From: Bacteroides pyogenes_A
Lineage (GTDB): Bacteria > Bacteroidota > Bacteroidia > Bacteroidales > Bacteroidaceae
Assembly (NCBI RefSeq): GCF_048595595.1
Contig: NZ_CP184347.1
Direction: 5' to 3' (one strand)
DNA length: 64,000 nucleotides
Shown: positions 16,839-25,607 of the stretch, one piece after another
How the letters are laid out: each line of letters starts with the position of its first letter
Numbering within the stretch: the first letter of the stretch is position 1
The notes under the pieces: model-generated
Databases searched by the model: none
Seen by the model: only the letters and a program-made list of their open reading frames with translations
What the model was told of the DNA's origin: nothing
Program-made: the position numbers and the translations under genes

Positions 16839-17807
16839 TCAATGTACTTTATACGCGCCGGTCAGCCGGAATCCGCGAAGCAATTCATCCGTTTTCAAAC
16901 GTTTCTTACCCGGCAGTTGCAACGAAAGGATGGAAAGGAATCCGTCGGGCATGGCTATTTTGATTGTCTTCTTTCCGTCGGTGACGATGGTTCCCGGAAC
17001 CAGTCGGTGCTCTTCAACGTTTTTTTCGCTTTCGAAGATTTTCAGCACCACTGTTTCGCCTTCCGGGCTAATCAATTCGGTCCATGCGCCCGGATACGGA
17101 GACAGTCCGCGCACGAAGTCGTATATCTTTTTCACCGGCCGGTTCCAGTCTATCCGGCACGTCTCCTTGAAAATCTTCGGAGCCGGACGAAGTTCGCCCG
17201 CCACCGCCATCTCTTCCTGAGGCATCGGCTTCACCCTGTCGTTCAGAATATCGTCTACCGTCTCGACAACCAGCTTGCCGCCCAGCATCATCAGTTTGTC
17301 GTGCACCACCTCCACATTGTCCGTGTCGGCAATGGGCACCCGTTGCTGCCGAATCACCTCGCCCGTATCTATTTCGTGCTTCAAAAAGAATGTGGTGATG
17401 CCCGTCTCCGTATCGCCGTTTATCACCGCCCAGTTGATGGGCGCCGCTCCGCGATACTGAGGCAACAGCGAAGCGTGAAGGTTGAAAGTGCCCAGACGAG
17501 GCATATTCCACACCACTTCCGGAAGCATGCGGAAAGCCACCACAATCTGCAGGTCGGCTTTCCAGTCGCAAAGCGACTGTATAAATGATTCATCCTTCAG
17601 GTTCTGCGGTTGCAACAACGGGAGATTCTGGCCCAAAGCGTATTGCTTCACCGGAGAATACTGTATCTTATGTCCCCGTCCGGCGGGTTTATCGGGCATC
17701 GTTATCACGCCTGCCACATTATATCCGCCTTCCACCAATTGGCGCAGACTCTCCACCGCAAAGTCGGGAGTACCCATATATACTATTCTTAAATCTTTCT
17801 TTTCCAT
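16839..17807 (-). CDS. fmt: Methionyl-tRNA formyltransferase
   Basis: 322 residues. It formylates initiator Met-tRNA using 10-formyl-tetrahydrofolate. The N-terminal Rossmann-like domain begins IVYMGTPDFAVESL. The formyltransferase signature is FNLHASLLPQYRGAAPINWA with the conserved Asn/His, and the catalytic Asp lies in the segment after VINGDTETGITTF. The C-terminal OB-like domain is present, so the gene is full length. It stands between the chloride-channel gene and rpe in a minus-strand run starting at tsaC. Confidence 0.97.
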   Translation of the reverse strand: MEKKDLRIVYMGTPDFAVESLRQLVEGGYNVAGVITMPDKPAGRGHKIQYSPVKQYALGQNLPLLQPQNLKDESFIQSLCDWKADLQIVVAFRMLPEVVWNMPRLGTFNLHASLLPQYRGAAPINWAVINGDTETGITTFFLKHEIDTGEVIRQQRVPIADTDNVEVVHDKLMMLGGKLVVETVDDILNDRVKPMPQEEMAVAGELRPAPKIFKETCRIDWNRPVKKIYDFVRGLSPYPGAWTELISPEGETVVLKIFESEKNVEEHRLVPGTIVTDGKKTIKIAMPDGFLSILSLQLPGKKRLKTDELLRGFRLTGAYKVH

Positions 17808-17880
17808 TGCAGTTTTTTGTTAGAAATCTACTTTTATTCATACGTAAAGCCTCAATCGTCTCGTTCTCATCGCCATTTGT

Positions 17881-19674
17881 TTAATCTTCCGAGAAGTGTA
17901 CCAACACCTCTCTGTACGAATTGAAGATTTTCGACTTCGAGACGAATCCTTCATAGCGTCCCGCCTCATCCACCACAGGCAGGTTCCATGCTTTCGTGTC
18001 GTCGAAAGTCTGCATCACCTGCTCCATGCCGTCGGTATCGTATATCTTGGCAGGCGCCGAAGTCATCAGCTTGTTCACCGTAAACCGGTGGTAGAGTTCC
18101 TGACGGAACATGATGTTGCGTATGTCGTCCAACAACACGATGCCAAGCAATACGCCCGTTTTCTTATCCGTCACCGGGAACACATTCCGGTGTGACGAGG
18201 CAATGGCTTTCACCAGTTCGCCCAGTTCCATCTCCGGATGCACCTCCACGAAATCTTTCTCCACCACATTCTCCATAGTCATCAAAGTCAGCACGGCTTT
18301 GTCTTTATGGTGAGTAAGCAATTCTCCTTTCTTTGCCAGACGCATCGAGTAGATACTGTGGGGTTCGAAAGCGATAATCGTAAGATAGGCGCTCACCGAT
18401 ACAATCATCAACGGGAGGAAAAGGTCGTATCCGCCGGTCAGTTCGGCTATCAAAAACACCCCTGTCAGCGGCGCGTGCATTACTCCGCTCATCACCCCCG
18501 CCATTCCCATCAAAGCAAAGTTCTTCTCGGGCAAATAAGCGGAGAAAGCGAAATCATTGCTGAAATGAGAAAAAACGAATCCGGCGATACAGCCCAGATA
18601 AAGCGAAGGAGCAAAAATACCGCCACATCCTCCGCCACCGTTCGTTGCGCTGGTGGCGAATACTTTCAGCAGGATGATAAACACAAGATAAATGAGCAGC
18701 AGGCTTCCATAGCCGTAGAAGAAAGAGTTGTCCATCACCTTGTCCCAATCGGCGGCATTGGTTCCGTTCAAAAGCAGTTCGATCGTATCGTAACCCTCGC
18801 CATACAGCGGAGGAAAAAGGAAGATAAGCACGCTCAGCATCACACCGCCGAGGGCAAGCTTCTTGTAGGGGTTGGTAAGCTTGGCGAAGACTCCTTCCGC
18901 AAAGCTCATGGCGCGGGTAAAGTAGAGAGAGACGAGCCCGCAGAGAATGCCCAGTAAAATTACGTATGGGATACGTTCCAGCTCGAAGGCCTGATCGAGG
19001 TGAAACTTAAACATGGCTTCCGTTCCGGACGTGACGTACGACACGGTGGCTGCCGTGACGGCGGAAATCAAAAGGGGAAGCAAGGAAGACATCGTCAGGT
19101 CGATCATCAGCACTTCCAGCGTAAACACCAGTCCGGCAATGGGTGCTTTAAAAATACCGGCTACGGCTCCCGCCGCTCCGCAACCCACCAGCAGCATCAG
19201 CGTGCGGTGCTCCATTTTGAAAACACTGCCCAGATTGGAGCCGATGGCCGAACCGGTAAGCACAATGGGCGCTTCGGCTCCTACCGACCCTCCGAATCCG
19301 ATGGTAATGGCGCTGGCAATGGTGGATGACCAGATGTTGTGTCTTTTGATTCGTCCTTGCCTGCGGGAGATGGCATACAATATCTTGGTTACCCCGTGGC
19401 TGATGTCGTCTTTCACAATGTTCCGCACAAACCATCCGGCCAGAAAGATTCCGACAATGGGATATACCAGATATAAATAGTTAGCTCCTGTAGCGGTAAA
19501 GTTGTCGGTCAGAAAATCTTTAATCTCATGAATCAATGTTTTTAAAAACAAAGCGGCAATGGCCGAAAATATACCTACAAGGAAACTTAAGATCAGAATA
19601 AATCTCTTCTCCTTTATGTTTTCTTCGCGCCACTTGATGAGTCGCTGCATCAAACTGTCTTTTTCCTTCTCCAT
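17881..19674 (-). CDS. ClC-family chloride channel/antiporter with CBS domains
   Basis: 597 residues. The membrane part (about 20-440) carries the ClC filter motifs: GSVGAEAPIVLTGSAIGS (the GxxGxE-type loop), GGGGCGGIFAPSLYLG, and HAPLTGVFLIAELTGG. The C-terminal 150 residues form two CBS domains (starting TMENVVEKDFVEV and NKLMTSAPAKIYD), which in this family sense nucleotides or ionic state. A glutamate in the GAEAP loop is the expected gating residue, suggesting a Cl-/H+ exchanger rather than a passive channel, although that is inference. Its ATG directly follows the tsaC stop. Confidence 0.93.
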   Translation of the reverse strand: MEKEKDSLMQRLIKWREENIKEKRFILILSFLVGIFSAIAALFLKTLIHEIKDFLTDNFTATGANYLYLVYPIVGIFLAGWFVRNIVKDDISHGVTKILYAISRRQGRIKRHNIWSSTIASAITIGFGGSVGAEAPIVLTGSAIGSNLGSVFKMEHRTLMLLVGCGAAGAVAGIFKAPIAGLVFTLEVLMIDLTMSSLLPLLISAVTAATVSYVTSGTEAMFKFHLDQAFELERIPYVILLGILCGLVSLYFTRAMSFAEGVFAKLTNPYKKLALGGVMLSVLIFLFPPLYGEGYDTIELLLNGTNAADWDKVMDNSFFYGYGSLLLIYLVFIILLKVFATSATNGGGGCGGIFAPSLYLGCIAGFVFSHFSNDFAFSAYLPEKNFALMGMAGVMSGVMHAPLTGVFLIAELTGGYDLFLPLMIVSVSAYLTIIAFEPHSIYSMRLAKKGELLTHHKDKAVLTLMTMENVVEKDFVEVHPEMELGELVKAIASSHRNVFPVTDKKTGVLLGIVLLDDIRNIMFRQELYHRFTVNKLMTSAPAKIYDTDGMEQVMQTFDDTKAWNLPVVDEAGRYEGFVSKSKIFNSYREVLVHFSED

Positions 19675-20238
19675 TTATTCCCGAATGATTTTAATAACTC
19701 CTCCCGGTTCCAGTTTAATAATACTCGAAGGCGACGGATGGCTCATGTCGTCCTGCCGAAAACTTACAATGTAGTCTACAGCCGACTTGATGTCCTCACT
19801 TATTTCGCTGAAATTGGCCGCTCCCGGTTCGCCGCTGATATTGGCGGAAGTAGACACTATGGCTTTGCGGAATTGCCGGCAGAGCTGTTTGGAAAAAGGT
19901 TCGTTGGTGATGCGGATTCCCACGCTTCCGTCTTCGGCCAGCAGGTTCGAAGCCAGGTTACGGGCTCCGGAATAGATAATCGTCATCGGTTTGTCGGCAA
20001 CTTCCATCAGATCCCACGCTACATCCGGCACATCCGGCACATAGAAGTCCACCTTTACCGGCGAATCCACAAGCACCAGCATCGCTTTGCTGTCGGCCCG
20101 TTTCTTTATTTCATACACCCGGCGCACGGCTTCCTCATTGGTCGCATCGCATCCTATTCCCCATACCGTATCAGTGGGATAAAGAATTACGCCCCCTTCA
20201 TTCATCACCTGACAGGCCTTTTTAATATCTTCTATCAT
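19675..20238 (-). CDS. tsaC: L-threonylcarbamoyladenylate synthase (Sua5/YrdC family)
   Basis: 187 residues from the ATG at 20238 (MIEDIKKACQVMNEGGVILYPTDTVWGIGCD); the open frame runs further upstream through the promoter, so the longer start is rejected. It makes threonylcarbamoyl-AMP, the precursor of the t6A modification on ANN-decoding tRNAs. The partner tsaB lies at 54 kb in this window. The YPTDTVWGIGC block and STSANISGEPG motif are diagnostic. It lacks the extra Sua5 C-terminal domain. It heads the run tsaC-clcA-fmt-rpe. Confidence 0.93.
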   Translation of the reverse strand: MIEDIKKACQVMNEGGVILYPTDTVWGIGCDATNEEAVRRVYEIKKRADSKAMLVLVDSPVKVDFYVPDVPDVAWDLMEVADKPMTIIYSGARNLASNLLAEDGSVGIRITNEPFSKQLCRQFRKAIVSTSANISGEPGAANFSEISEDIKSAVDYIVSFRQDDMSHPSPSSIIKLEPGGVIKIIRE

Positions 20239-20269
20239 TTCTTGTAATATTTCTATTGAGAATAACACA

Positions 20270-20299
20270 CAAAAATAGTACTTTTGAGTCGAATACAAA
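20270..20299 (-). promoter_or_regulatory. Promoter of the tsaC operon
   Basis: Minus strand: TTTG (20299-20296), an 18-bp gap, then TATTTTTG (20277-20270), close to the Bacteroides consensus. It is 31 bp before the tsaC ATG. Confidence 0.65.
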
Positions 20300-20399
20300 A
20301 AAATTAAGTGAAAACAATGGAAGAAACCGCTTTTCATCATACATTGCCCACATAACTACGCTTTGACGCTACATAACCGCTATATAGTTATCAAAAAAA

Positions 20400-20424
20400 G
20401 AAGGTATCCTTTTCGGATACCTTC
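20400..20424 (-). terminator. Rho-independent terminator
   Basis: GAAGGTATCC (20400-20409) pairs exactly with GGATACCTTC (20415-20424). On the minus strand it is followed by seven T residues. It ends the transcript carrying the membrane-protein gene at 20695-21075 and the short frame before it. Confidence 0.85.
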
Positions 20425-20442
20425 TTCAAAAATCAAGAATTT

Positions 20443-20562
20443 TCACCCGTTCGTAACACATATTGATGTTCCGCCGGGAATAACAGACTCATTGTTTCTT
20501 AATACATCAATAGGGGTAAATATATTTAATGAGATACTAAAAAAGAATAAAGCAAGTTCCAT
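20443..20562 (-). CDS. Possible small peptide (39 codons) before a terminator
   Basis: A 39-codon frame on the minus strand starts MELALFFFSISLNIFTPI and ends SICVTNG. Its stop is 18 bp before a strong terminator. The first half is hydrophobic, like a membrane anchor or signal peptide; the second half is polar with one Cys. Position just inside the transcript end is the main support. There is no obvious ribosome-binding site, but these are weak in Bacteroides. It may equally be untranslated 3' sequence. The remaining bases 20563-20694 show nothing else. Confidence 0.25.
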   Translation of the reverse strand: MELALFFFSISLNIFTPIDVLRNNESVIPGGTSICVTNG

Positions 20563-20694
20563 TGCAACAAACACGATGCAAAAAGACGCGTCGGATCAGC
20601 AAAAACTTAAGCACTTTAATAATATCTTTCATAAATCACATTTATTTTACACTAAAACTCTGAAGAATCTGCGCAAGTATAACAAGCATAAAAC

Positions 20695-21075
20695 TCAAGC
20701 ATTTTTTCGCGCATACAAACTTCTCCATGCAGCAAACTTTCTCCTCCTGAAGTACATCCTGTCATTACTGAATCTCTGAGCTTCTCTGTCGAAAGACGAA
20801 GCATTTATCAAAAAACGTTCCAGCCAATACAGAATGCGATAAGCAAGCGGAATAAGCAACAGAAGCCACCATGAAAAAAGATAAGCTAAGATAAAGACAG
20901 GTAATGCTGCAAGAAGCATACACTCCACATATTGCCTTTTATGAATAAGCATTTCCATTTCTTCCCAGTATTCGCAATGTTTATAACGGGTAAAAGTAAT
21001 TCCCAAAAGCATAAAATAATGTTTATTCTCAGCTTTTAAAAAAAGCCTTGCAAGTCGGCTATTGTATATAATCAT
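20695..21075 (-). CDS. Small membrane protein of unknown function
   Basis: 126 residues. The N-terminal part is basic and polar (contains ENKHYFMLLGITFTRYKHCEYWEEMEMLIHKRQY). It is followed by a strongly hydrophobic section (about 52-80, LLAALPVFILAYLFSWWLLLLIPLAYRILYW) that could form two membrane helices, and ends in an Arg-rich tail (RRRKFAAWRSLYARKNA). The topology suggests an inner-membrane protein with cytoplasmic ends. I do not recognise the family. It lies downstream of ompA behind a terminator and may be transcribed separately. Confidence 0.6.
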   Translation of the reverse strand: MIIYNSRLARLFLKAENKHYFMLLGITFTRYKHCEYWEEMEMLIHKRQYVECMLLAALPVFILAYLFSWWLLLLIPLAYRILYWLERFLINASSFDREAQRFSNDRMYFRRRKFAAWRSLYARKNA

Positions 21076-21098
21076 TCTTTTTTAAAAAAATAATACAG

Positions 21099-21130
21099 AC
21101 CAAAAAAATGTGAGAGGAAACACCCCTATT
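21099..21130 (-). terminator. Terminator of ompA
   Basis: TGTGAGAGG (from 21099) pairs with CCCTCACA (to 21130) as an 11-bp stem with wobble pairs. On the minus strand a T7 run follows. It starts about 37 bp after the ompA stop. Confidence 0.8.
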
Positions 21131-21166
21131 CCCCCTCACATCACTCAGAAATAAATGAATACGAAA

Positions 21167-22330
21167 TTATTCAACGATAACTACGCGATTCAATACAGCT
21201 TCCTTGAAACGGTTATTTGTATCACCTTCAGCTCTCTTCACAAGACGCTCTGCAGGTATACCATATTTTTCAACCAACAAATTATATACATAATCTGCAC
21301 GTTTTTCACTCAACTTCTGATTCCAAGCCTTGCTACCGGTAGCCTTATCTGCAGATCCGATCAATGTAAATGTCTTGTCAGAAGCAGCTTTCATAATATG
21401 AGTAGCATAGTAATCCAAGTTAGTCAATTCTTTAGAATCCAATTTAGCCTTACCGATCTGGAAGAACAGAGCCAAAGGAGCAGTGATTACTTCAGTTACG
21501 GTTTCTGCTTTACGATTTCTGGCAGCGATCAACTCGTCTGACAGTTGTTGGTTATCAGCTTTCAGCTTATCATTCTGTGCACGCAAGTCATTGATGCGGT
21601 CATTGTAAGAGCTGAAGTCTACCGGTTCCGGCATAGTCACGCGGTTGAAACCTGTCTTACCGAGTTTGAAGTTCAAACCTAACGTTACAGAAGTCATTCC
21701 TTCAACTTTTTCGCCGCCGACAACTCCGTCAAGTCTTTGGTTCACCAACATCTGACGACCTTCCAAAGTCAAGTCTACGCGTTTGCCCAAACGGAATGTG
21801 TTCAAGATACCGACAAATCCGGCAAGTTCATTATCTTCATGGCCATTACCTTTAGCTTGTACCCAACCGAAACCTCCATAAGGAATAAAGTTCCATACAC
21901 GCTTAGAGTTGTATCCCAGGAACGCATTGGAGAGGTTCCAGAGATAATCGGCATGAACAGTCATTACATCAAACTTCTTCTTTGTATAGTCTTTTTCTGT
22001 TCCGTCAGCGAAAATAGCGCCCGGTTGTGTTGCGCCTTTTACTTTAAGTCCGGCAAATTGCAAACGAACTCCGGACCATGGAGTAATCCACTTACCGATA
22101 GAAACATCGAGCGCAGGAGCCAAACGTTTACCGAAGTCGGCTTTGCTGTCATACTCACCTTCGTAGATGTTAACTCCACCACCTACACTAAAAAACCAAT
22201 TGTCAAAAGCCCTATTGGTCTCATACGGACCACGTAGAATTTTGCCATTGGCATCGCGATTTTCTTTCTGTTGTGCCACAGCACAAACACTCATAAAAAT
22301 CAGAGCTGCTGTAATAAATCTCTTTTTCAT
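21167..22330 (-). CDS. ompA: OmpA-family outer membrane protein
   Basis: 387 residues. A signal peptide (MKKRFITAALIFMSVCAVAQ) is followed by an eight-strand-type beta-barrel with aromatic strands (about 30-230). A linker coiled-coil follows (DRINDLRAQNDKLKADNQQLSDELIAARN, about 240-270). The C-terminal OmpA domain (about 285-387) carries GSADKATGSKAWNQKLSEKRADYVYNLLVEKYGI, which binds peptidoglycan. It links the outer membrane to the cell wall; in Bacteroides such OmpA proteins are very abundant. The 5' leader is about 120 bp and AT-rich. Confidence 0.93.
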   Translation of the reverse strand: MKKRFITAALIFMSVCAVAQQKENRDANGKILRGPYETNRAFDNWFFSVGGGVNIYEGEYDSKADFGKRLAPALDVSIGKWITPWSGVRLQFAGLKVKGATQPGAIFADGTEKDYTKKKFDVMTVHADYLWNLSNAFLGYNSKRVWNFIPYGGFGWVQAKGNGHEDNELAGFVGILNTFRLGKRVDLTLEGRQMLVNQRLDGVVGGEKVEGMTSVTLGLNFKLGKTGFNRVTMPEPVDFSSYNDRINDLRAQNDKLKADNQQLSDELIAARNRKAETVTEVITAPLALFFQIGKAKLDSKELTNLDYYATHIMKAASDKTFTLIGSADKATGSKAWNQKLSEKRADYVYNLLVEKYGIPAERLVKRAEGDTNNRFKEAVLNRVVIVE

Positions 22331-22479
22331 CGTCTTAACTATTTAAATTAATTAATCAGCTATCTCTTTATAGCATTTACACTTTAAAGAGAGGCCTTAT
22401 TTATTTTTTTACCAAAGAAACAAAAAAAAAACATATATTGTTTGCAAAAAGTTTATTTTTCTGTAATTAAAAGAATTTT

Positions 22480-23316
22480 TCACAATAAAATAACCTCTTT
22501 TCCGCAAAGTTCGTATTTTATACCGAAGGAACCGAATACTCTCTTTAAAGTTTCTTCCAAATTTCTGGTATAAATAATTCCATCGTAAAACAATCCCTCA
22601 CATTTTTCACGGCCTATCACTTTGATTTGGAATATTTCTTCAATATCCGCAACTACATTAACCAGCGGATCCTTCTCGTAACCTAAGATCCTCCGAAGTT
22701 TTAATTCTCTTTCTACGGTCCCCATCCCTTTCTCATCGCAATGCACGCTTTCACCGGCGGCCAACGCTGTTACACCGACAGGAGTTTCCAGTTTCACATA
22801 CCCTTCCTTGCAACTGACAGTTATTTCACTTCCTTTTTGTTCTACCCAGAATTTAGTTCCGAGCACGGATACGTTCCCCGCCCTTGTGTGAACCGTAAAA
22901 GTTTTGCCGGGATTCACGCTAAAAAAAGCCTTGCCTGACAAATGTAGACTCCGGTTCCAAAGCCATCCGATGCGGTTAAAAGACAGCATTGAGTCTTCCA
23001 TCACTTGCACATGACTTCCGTCGGGTAACTTGCATTCCATTGCCACCGCATCCGTAGAAACCTTTTCTTCGGACAGAAGATAGCTCCCCAAACCGAAAAG
23101 AAGAGCAAGCATTGCCGCTGCACTCCAATATACTGTTCTTTTACGAAACAGCCCATTGACAGTTTTAGCTCCGGCAACACGGTTCTTTTTCCGCAACCTC
23201 TCCAATGTCTCACGCACTTCCGCTTTCCGCGTAAACATAGGCTCTATTAAAGGAAGTTTGCCTTCTTCCAAATGCTTCTCTAATATTTCTTTCCAATCTT
23301 TCATTTCCTTCGACAC
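22480..23316 (-). CDS. FecR-type anti-sigma factor
   Basis: 278 residues with one membrane helix (about 70-87, VYWSAAAMLALLFGLGSYLL). The periplasmic FecR domain shows DGSHVQVMEDSMLSFN and VSVLGTKFWVEQKGSEITVSCKEGYVKL. A DUF4974-like C-terminal segment follows (VNVVADIEEIFQIKV...IIYTRNLEETLKRVFGSFGIKY). Such proteins hold an ECF sigma factor until a TonB-dependent receptor signals substrate. It is 24 bp downstream of the sigma gene. No SusC/SusD pair follows; the next gene is ompA, so the regulated receptor is probably elsewhere. Confidence 0.9.
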   Translation of the reverse strand: MSKEMKDWKEILEKHLEEGKLPLIEPMFTRKAEVRETLERLRKKNRVAGAKTVNGLFRKRTVYWSAAAMLALLFGLGSYLLSEEKVSTDAVAMECKLPDGSHVQVMEDSMLSFNRIGWLWNRSLHLSGKAFFSVNPGKTFTVHTRAGNVSVLGTKFWVEQKGSEITVSCKEGYVKLETPVGVTALAAGESVHCDEKGMGTVERELKLRRILGYEKDPLVNVVADIEEIFQIKVIGREKCEGLFYDGIIYTRNLEETLKRVFGSFGIKYELCGKEVILL

Positions 23317-23340
23317 AATATAACATTGCCTGTTCTAAAT

Positions 23341-23919
23341 TTATAATAGCGGCACCAAACGCCCTCTCAATCTGGATATCGCCATATAAGCCGTATTGTA
23401 AACAGTGCGAGATGTCAATCCCATCACCTGAGCAATTTCATCGGAGCTAAGCCCTTTGTAATATTTCAAATACAATACTTCACGCTGCTGCCTGGTCAGG
23501 CTATTAAGCTCTTTTTGAAGAAAATCCAATTGTTCTTTTTTAAGCTCCGACCGGACAATAGCTGTTTCTACGTCTATTTCCAGATCAAAATTATATTCAC
23601 TCAATTCTACTTCATCCAACGACTTGAAAGTTTCGTTATAACCTTTCTTCAATTCATTGATAAGAATACGTTTCAAGGAAATACAAAGATAGGCAGTGAT
23701 GGATTTTGGCATAGAGCAGGTTTTTCTTTTTTCAAAGATGTACACAAATAACGTTTGTATCGCCTCTGTTACCAAATCATCATTACCGGTTATTTTCATT
23801 CCGTATCCATAAAGCCAATCTGCATTCTGTTCATAAAGCTGTCTGAAAGCATCCTCATCGCCTTGCCGAATCTTCTCCCAGAATGCCGCATTCGTATTAG
23901 TGATAGTATCTCCCGCCAT
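23341..23919 (-). CDS. ECF-type RNA polymerase sigma factor
   Basis: 192 residues. Region 2 spans about 20-90 (FRQLYEQNADWLYGYGMKITGNDDLVTEAIQTLFVYIFEKR). Region 4 spans about 135-185 (LTRQQREVLYLKYYKGLSSDEIAQVMGLTSRTVYNTAYMAISRLRGRL) with the helix-turn-helix. With the FecR gene just downstream it forms a sigma/anti-sigma pair for cell-surface signalling. It is 64 bp after prfC, so read-through from the rfbD-prfC operon is possible. Confidence 0.93.
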   Translation of the reverse strand: MAGDTITNTNAAFWEKIRQGDEDAFRQLYEQNADWLYGYGMKITGNDDLVTEAIQTLFVYIFEKRKTCSMPKSITAYLCISLKRILINELKKGYNETFKSLDEVELSEYNFDLEIDVETAIVRSELKKEQLDFLQKELNSLTRQQREVLYLKYYKGLSSDEIAQVMGLTSRTVYNTAYMAISRLRGRLVPLL

Positions 23920-23983
23920 TAATATCAGAAATAAAAAGTCCTTTTTTACCGGAATAATCAGTTAAAATACTTAAACAAAAAAA

Positions 23984-25558
23984 TCAAAACTCACTTGTGA
24001 AGCGGAACTTTATATGCTTAAAGTCTATTTGAGCCATTTGGAGCACATAAGAAGAGTCGGCCAAGAAAACATCGCGTTCTTCGCGGTCTTTTGCCATATA
24101 TTGATATTTACGTTTTTTAAAAGCTTCCAACTCCTCGGCATCATCGCTTTCCACCCAGCAGGCCTTATAAAGACTTACCGGTTCCCAACGACAAGAAGCA
24201 TTGTATTCATTCAATAGGCGGTATTGTATTACTTCAAATTGCAGTTGCCCTACCGTACCGATAATCTTGCGACCGTTAAACTGATTCACAAAAAGCTGGG
24301 CTACGCCTTCGTCCATCAATTGATCAATCCCTTTCGCCAGTTGTTTCTGTTTCATAGGATCGGCATTTTCGATATACTTGAACATTTCCGGAGAGAAGCT
24401 GGGCAGTCCGCGGAAATGAAGCAATTCACCCTCAGTGAGCGTATCGCCTATTTTAAAGGTTCCATTATCCGGCAACCCGATAATATCTCCCGCGTAAGCT
24501 TCGTCGATTGTGGTTTTGCGCTGTGCCATGAATTGAGTCGGTGACGAAAAACGCATGCTTTTTCCATGACGTACATGAAGATAGGGCGCATTGCGAACAA
24601 ATTTGCCTGAACATACTTTGCAAAAAGCTACACACGAGCGGTGATTCGGATCGATATTTGCCGTAATTTTAAAAATGAATCCGGTAAACTTCTGTTCTTC
24701 CGGTCTCACCTCGCGTTCTTCTGCCCGAACGGGACGAGGGCTTGGAGCTATCTCGACAAAACAGTTCAACAATTCCTGCACACCGAAATTGTTCAATGCA
24801 GAGCCGAAGAAAACCGGTGCACAATGGCCTTCCAAATATGCCTGCACGTCAAATTCCGGATAAACGCCTTCAATCAGCTCCAGGTCTCCCCGCAGTTTAT
24901 CTGCCAGCGGCTTTCCGATCTGCCTGTCCAGCTCTTCAGAATGTACATCGATTTCTACCTTCTCCGTCACCACCTGTTTAGACGGTTGGTATAGATCAAG
25001 CCTTTGTTCGTAGATATTATATACTCCTTTAAAACGAATTCCCTGTTCAATAGGCCATGAAAGAGGCCGAACACGGATCATCAGTTCTTCTTCCAATTCG
25101 TCCAACAAATCGAACGGATCTTTCCCTTCACGGTCCATCTTGTTGACAAAGATAATAACCGGAGTATTCCGCATACGGCAAACTTCCATCAATTTTCTGG
25201 TCTGCGTTTCCACGCCTTTTGCACCGTCTACCACAATGATTACGCTGTCCACAGCAGTAAGCGTACGGTACGTATCTTCTGCAAAGTCTTGGTGTCCCGG
25301 TGTATCGAGAATATTAATCTTATAATCCCGGTAATCGAACTCCATAACAGAGGTAGTAACCGAAATTCCACGCTGTTTCTCAATCTCCATCCAGTCCGAA
25401 GTCGCCGTCTTCTTGATTTTATTGCTCTTTACCGCACCGGCAACCTGAATCTGTCCGCCAAAAAGCAACAGTTTCTCGGTTAAAGAAGTTTTTCCCGCAT
25501 CGGGATGGGCAATAATGGCGAATGTTCGCCGTCTTTGTATTTCTGTATTATCAACCAT
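23984..25558 (-). CDS. prfC: Peptide chain release factor 3
   Basis: 524 residues from the ATG at 25558 (MVDNTEIQRRRTFAIIAHPDAGKTS); a Met ten codons upstream lies in the leader. RF3 is a translational GTPase that recycles RF1/RF2 from the ribosome. G motifs are seen: AHPDAGKTS, DTPGHQDFAEDTYRTL, FVNKMDREG. The C-terminal beta-barrel and RF3-specific domain (VGQLQFEVIQYRLLNEYNASCRWEP) are complete. It is last in the operon lysE-DUF4924-rfbD-prfC. Confidence 0.96.
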   Translation of the reverse strand: MVDNTEIQRRRTFAIIAHPDAGKTSLTEKLLLFGGQIQVAGAVKSNKIKKTATSDWMEIEKQRGISVTTSVMEFDYRDYKINILDTPGHQDFAEDTYRTLTAVDSVIIVVDGAKGVETQTRKLMEVCRMRNTPVIIFVNKMDREGKDPFDLLDELEEELMIRVRPLSWPIEQGIRFKGVYNIYEQRLDLYQPSKQVVTEKVEIDVHSEELDRQIGKPLADKLRGDLELIEGVYPEFDVQAYLEGHCAPVFFGSALNNFGVQELLNCFVEIAPSPRPVRAEEREVRPEEQKFTGFIFKITANIDPNHRSCVAFCKVCSGKFVRNAPYLHVRHGKSMRFSSPTQFMAQRKTTIDEAYAGDIIGLPDNGTFKIGDTLTEGELLHFRGLPSFSPEMFKYIENADPMKQKQLAKGIDQLMDEGVAQLFVNQFNGRKIIGTVGQLQFEVIQYRLLNEYNASCRWEPVSLYKACWVESDDAEELEAFKKRKYQYMAKDREERDVFLADSSYVLQMAQIDFKHIKFRFTSEF

Positions 25559-25607
25559 ATCTATAAAATGGATATTAAATGTAAGCATACTCTGCTCGCA
25601 GCCTCTT

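Noticed and set aside
20363..20779. A 138-codon plus-strand frame
   Set aside because: It crosses a terminator and the 3' part of a minus-strand gene; the composition (Lys/Asn/Phe-rich) reflects AT-rich non-coding DNA.
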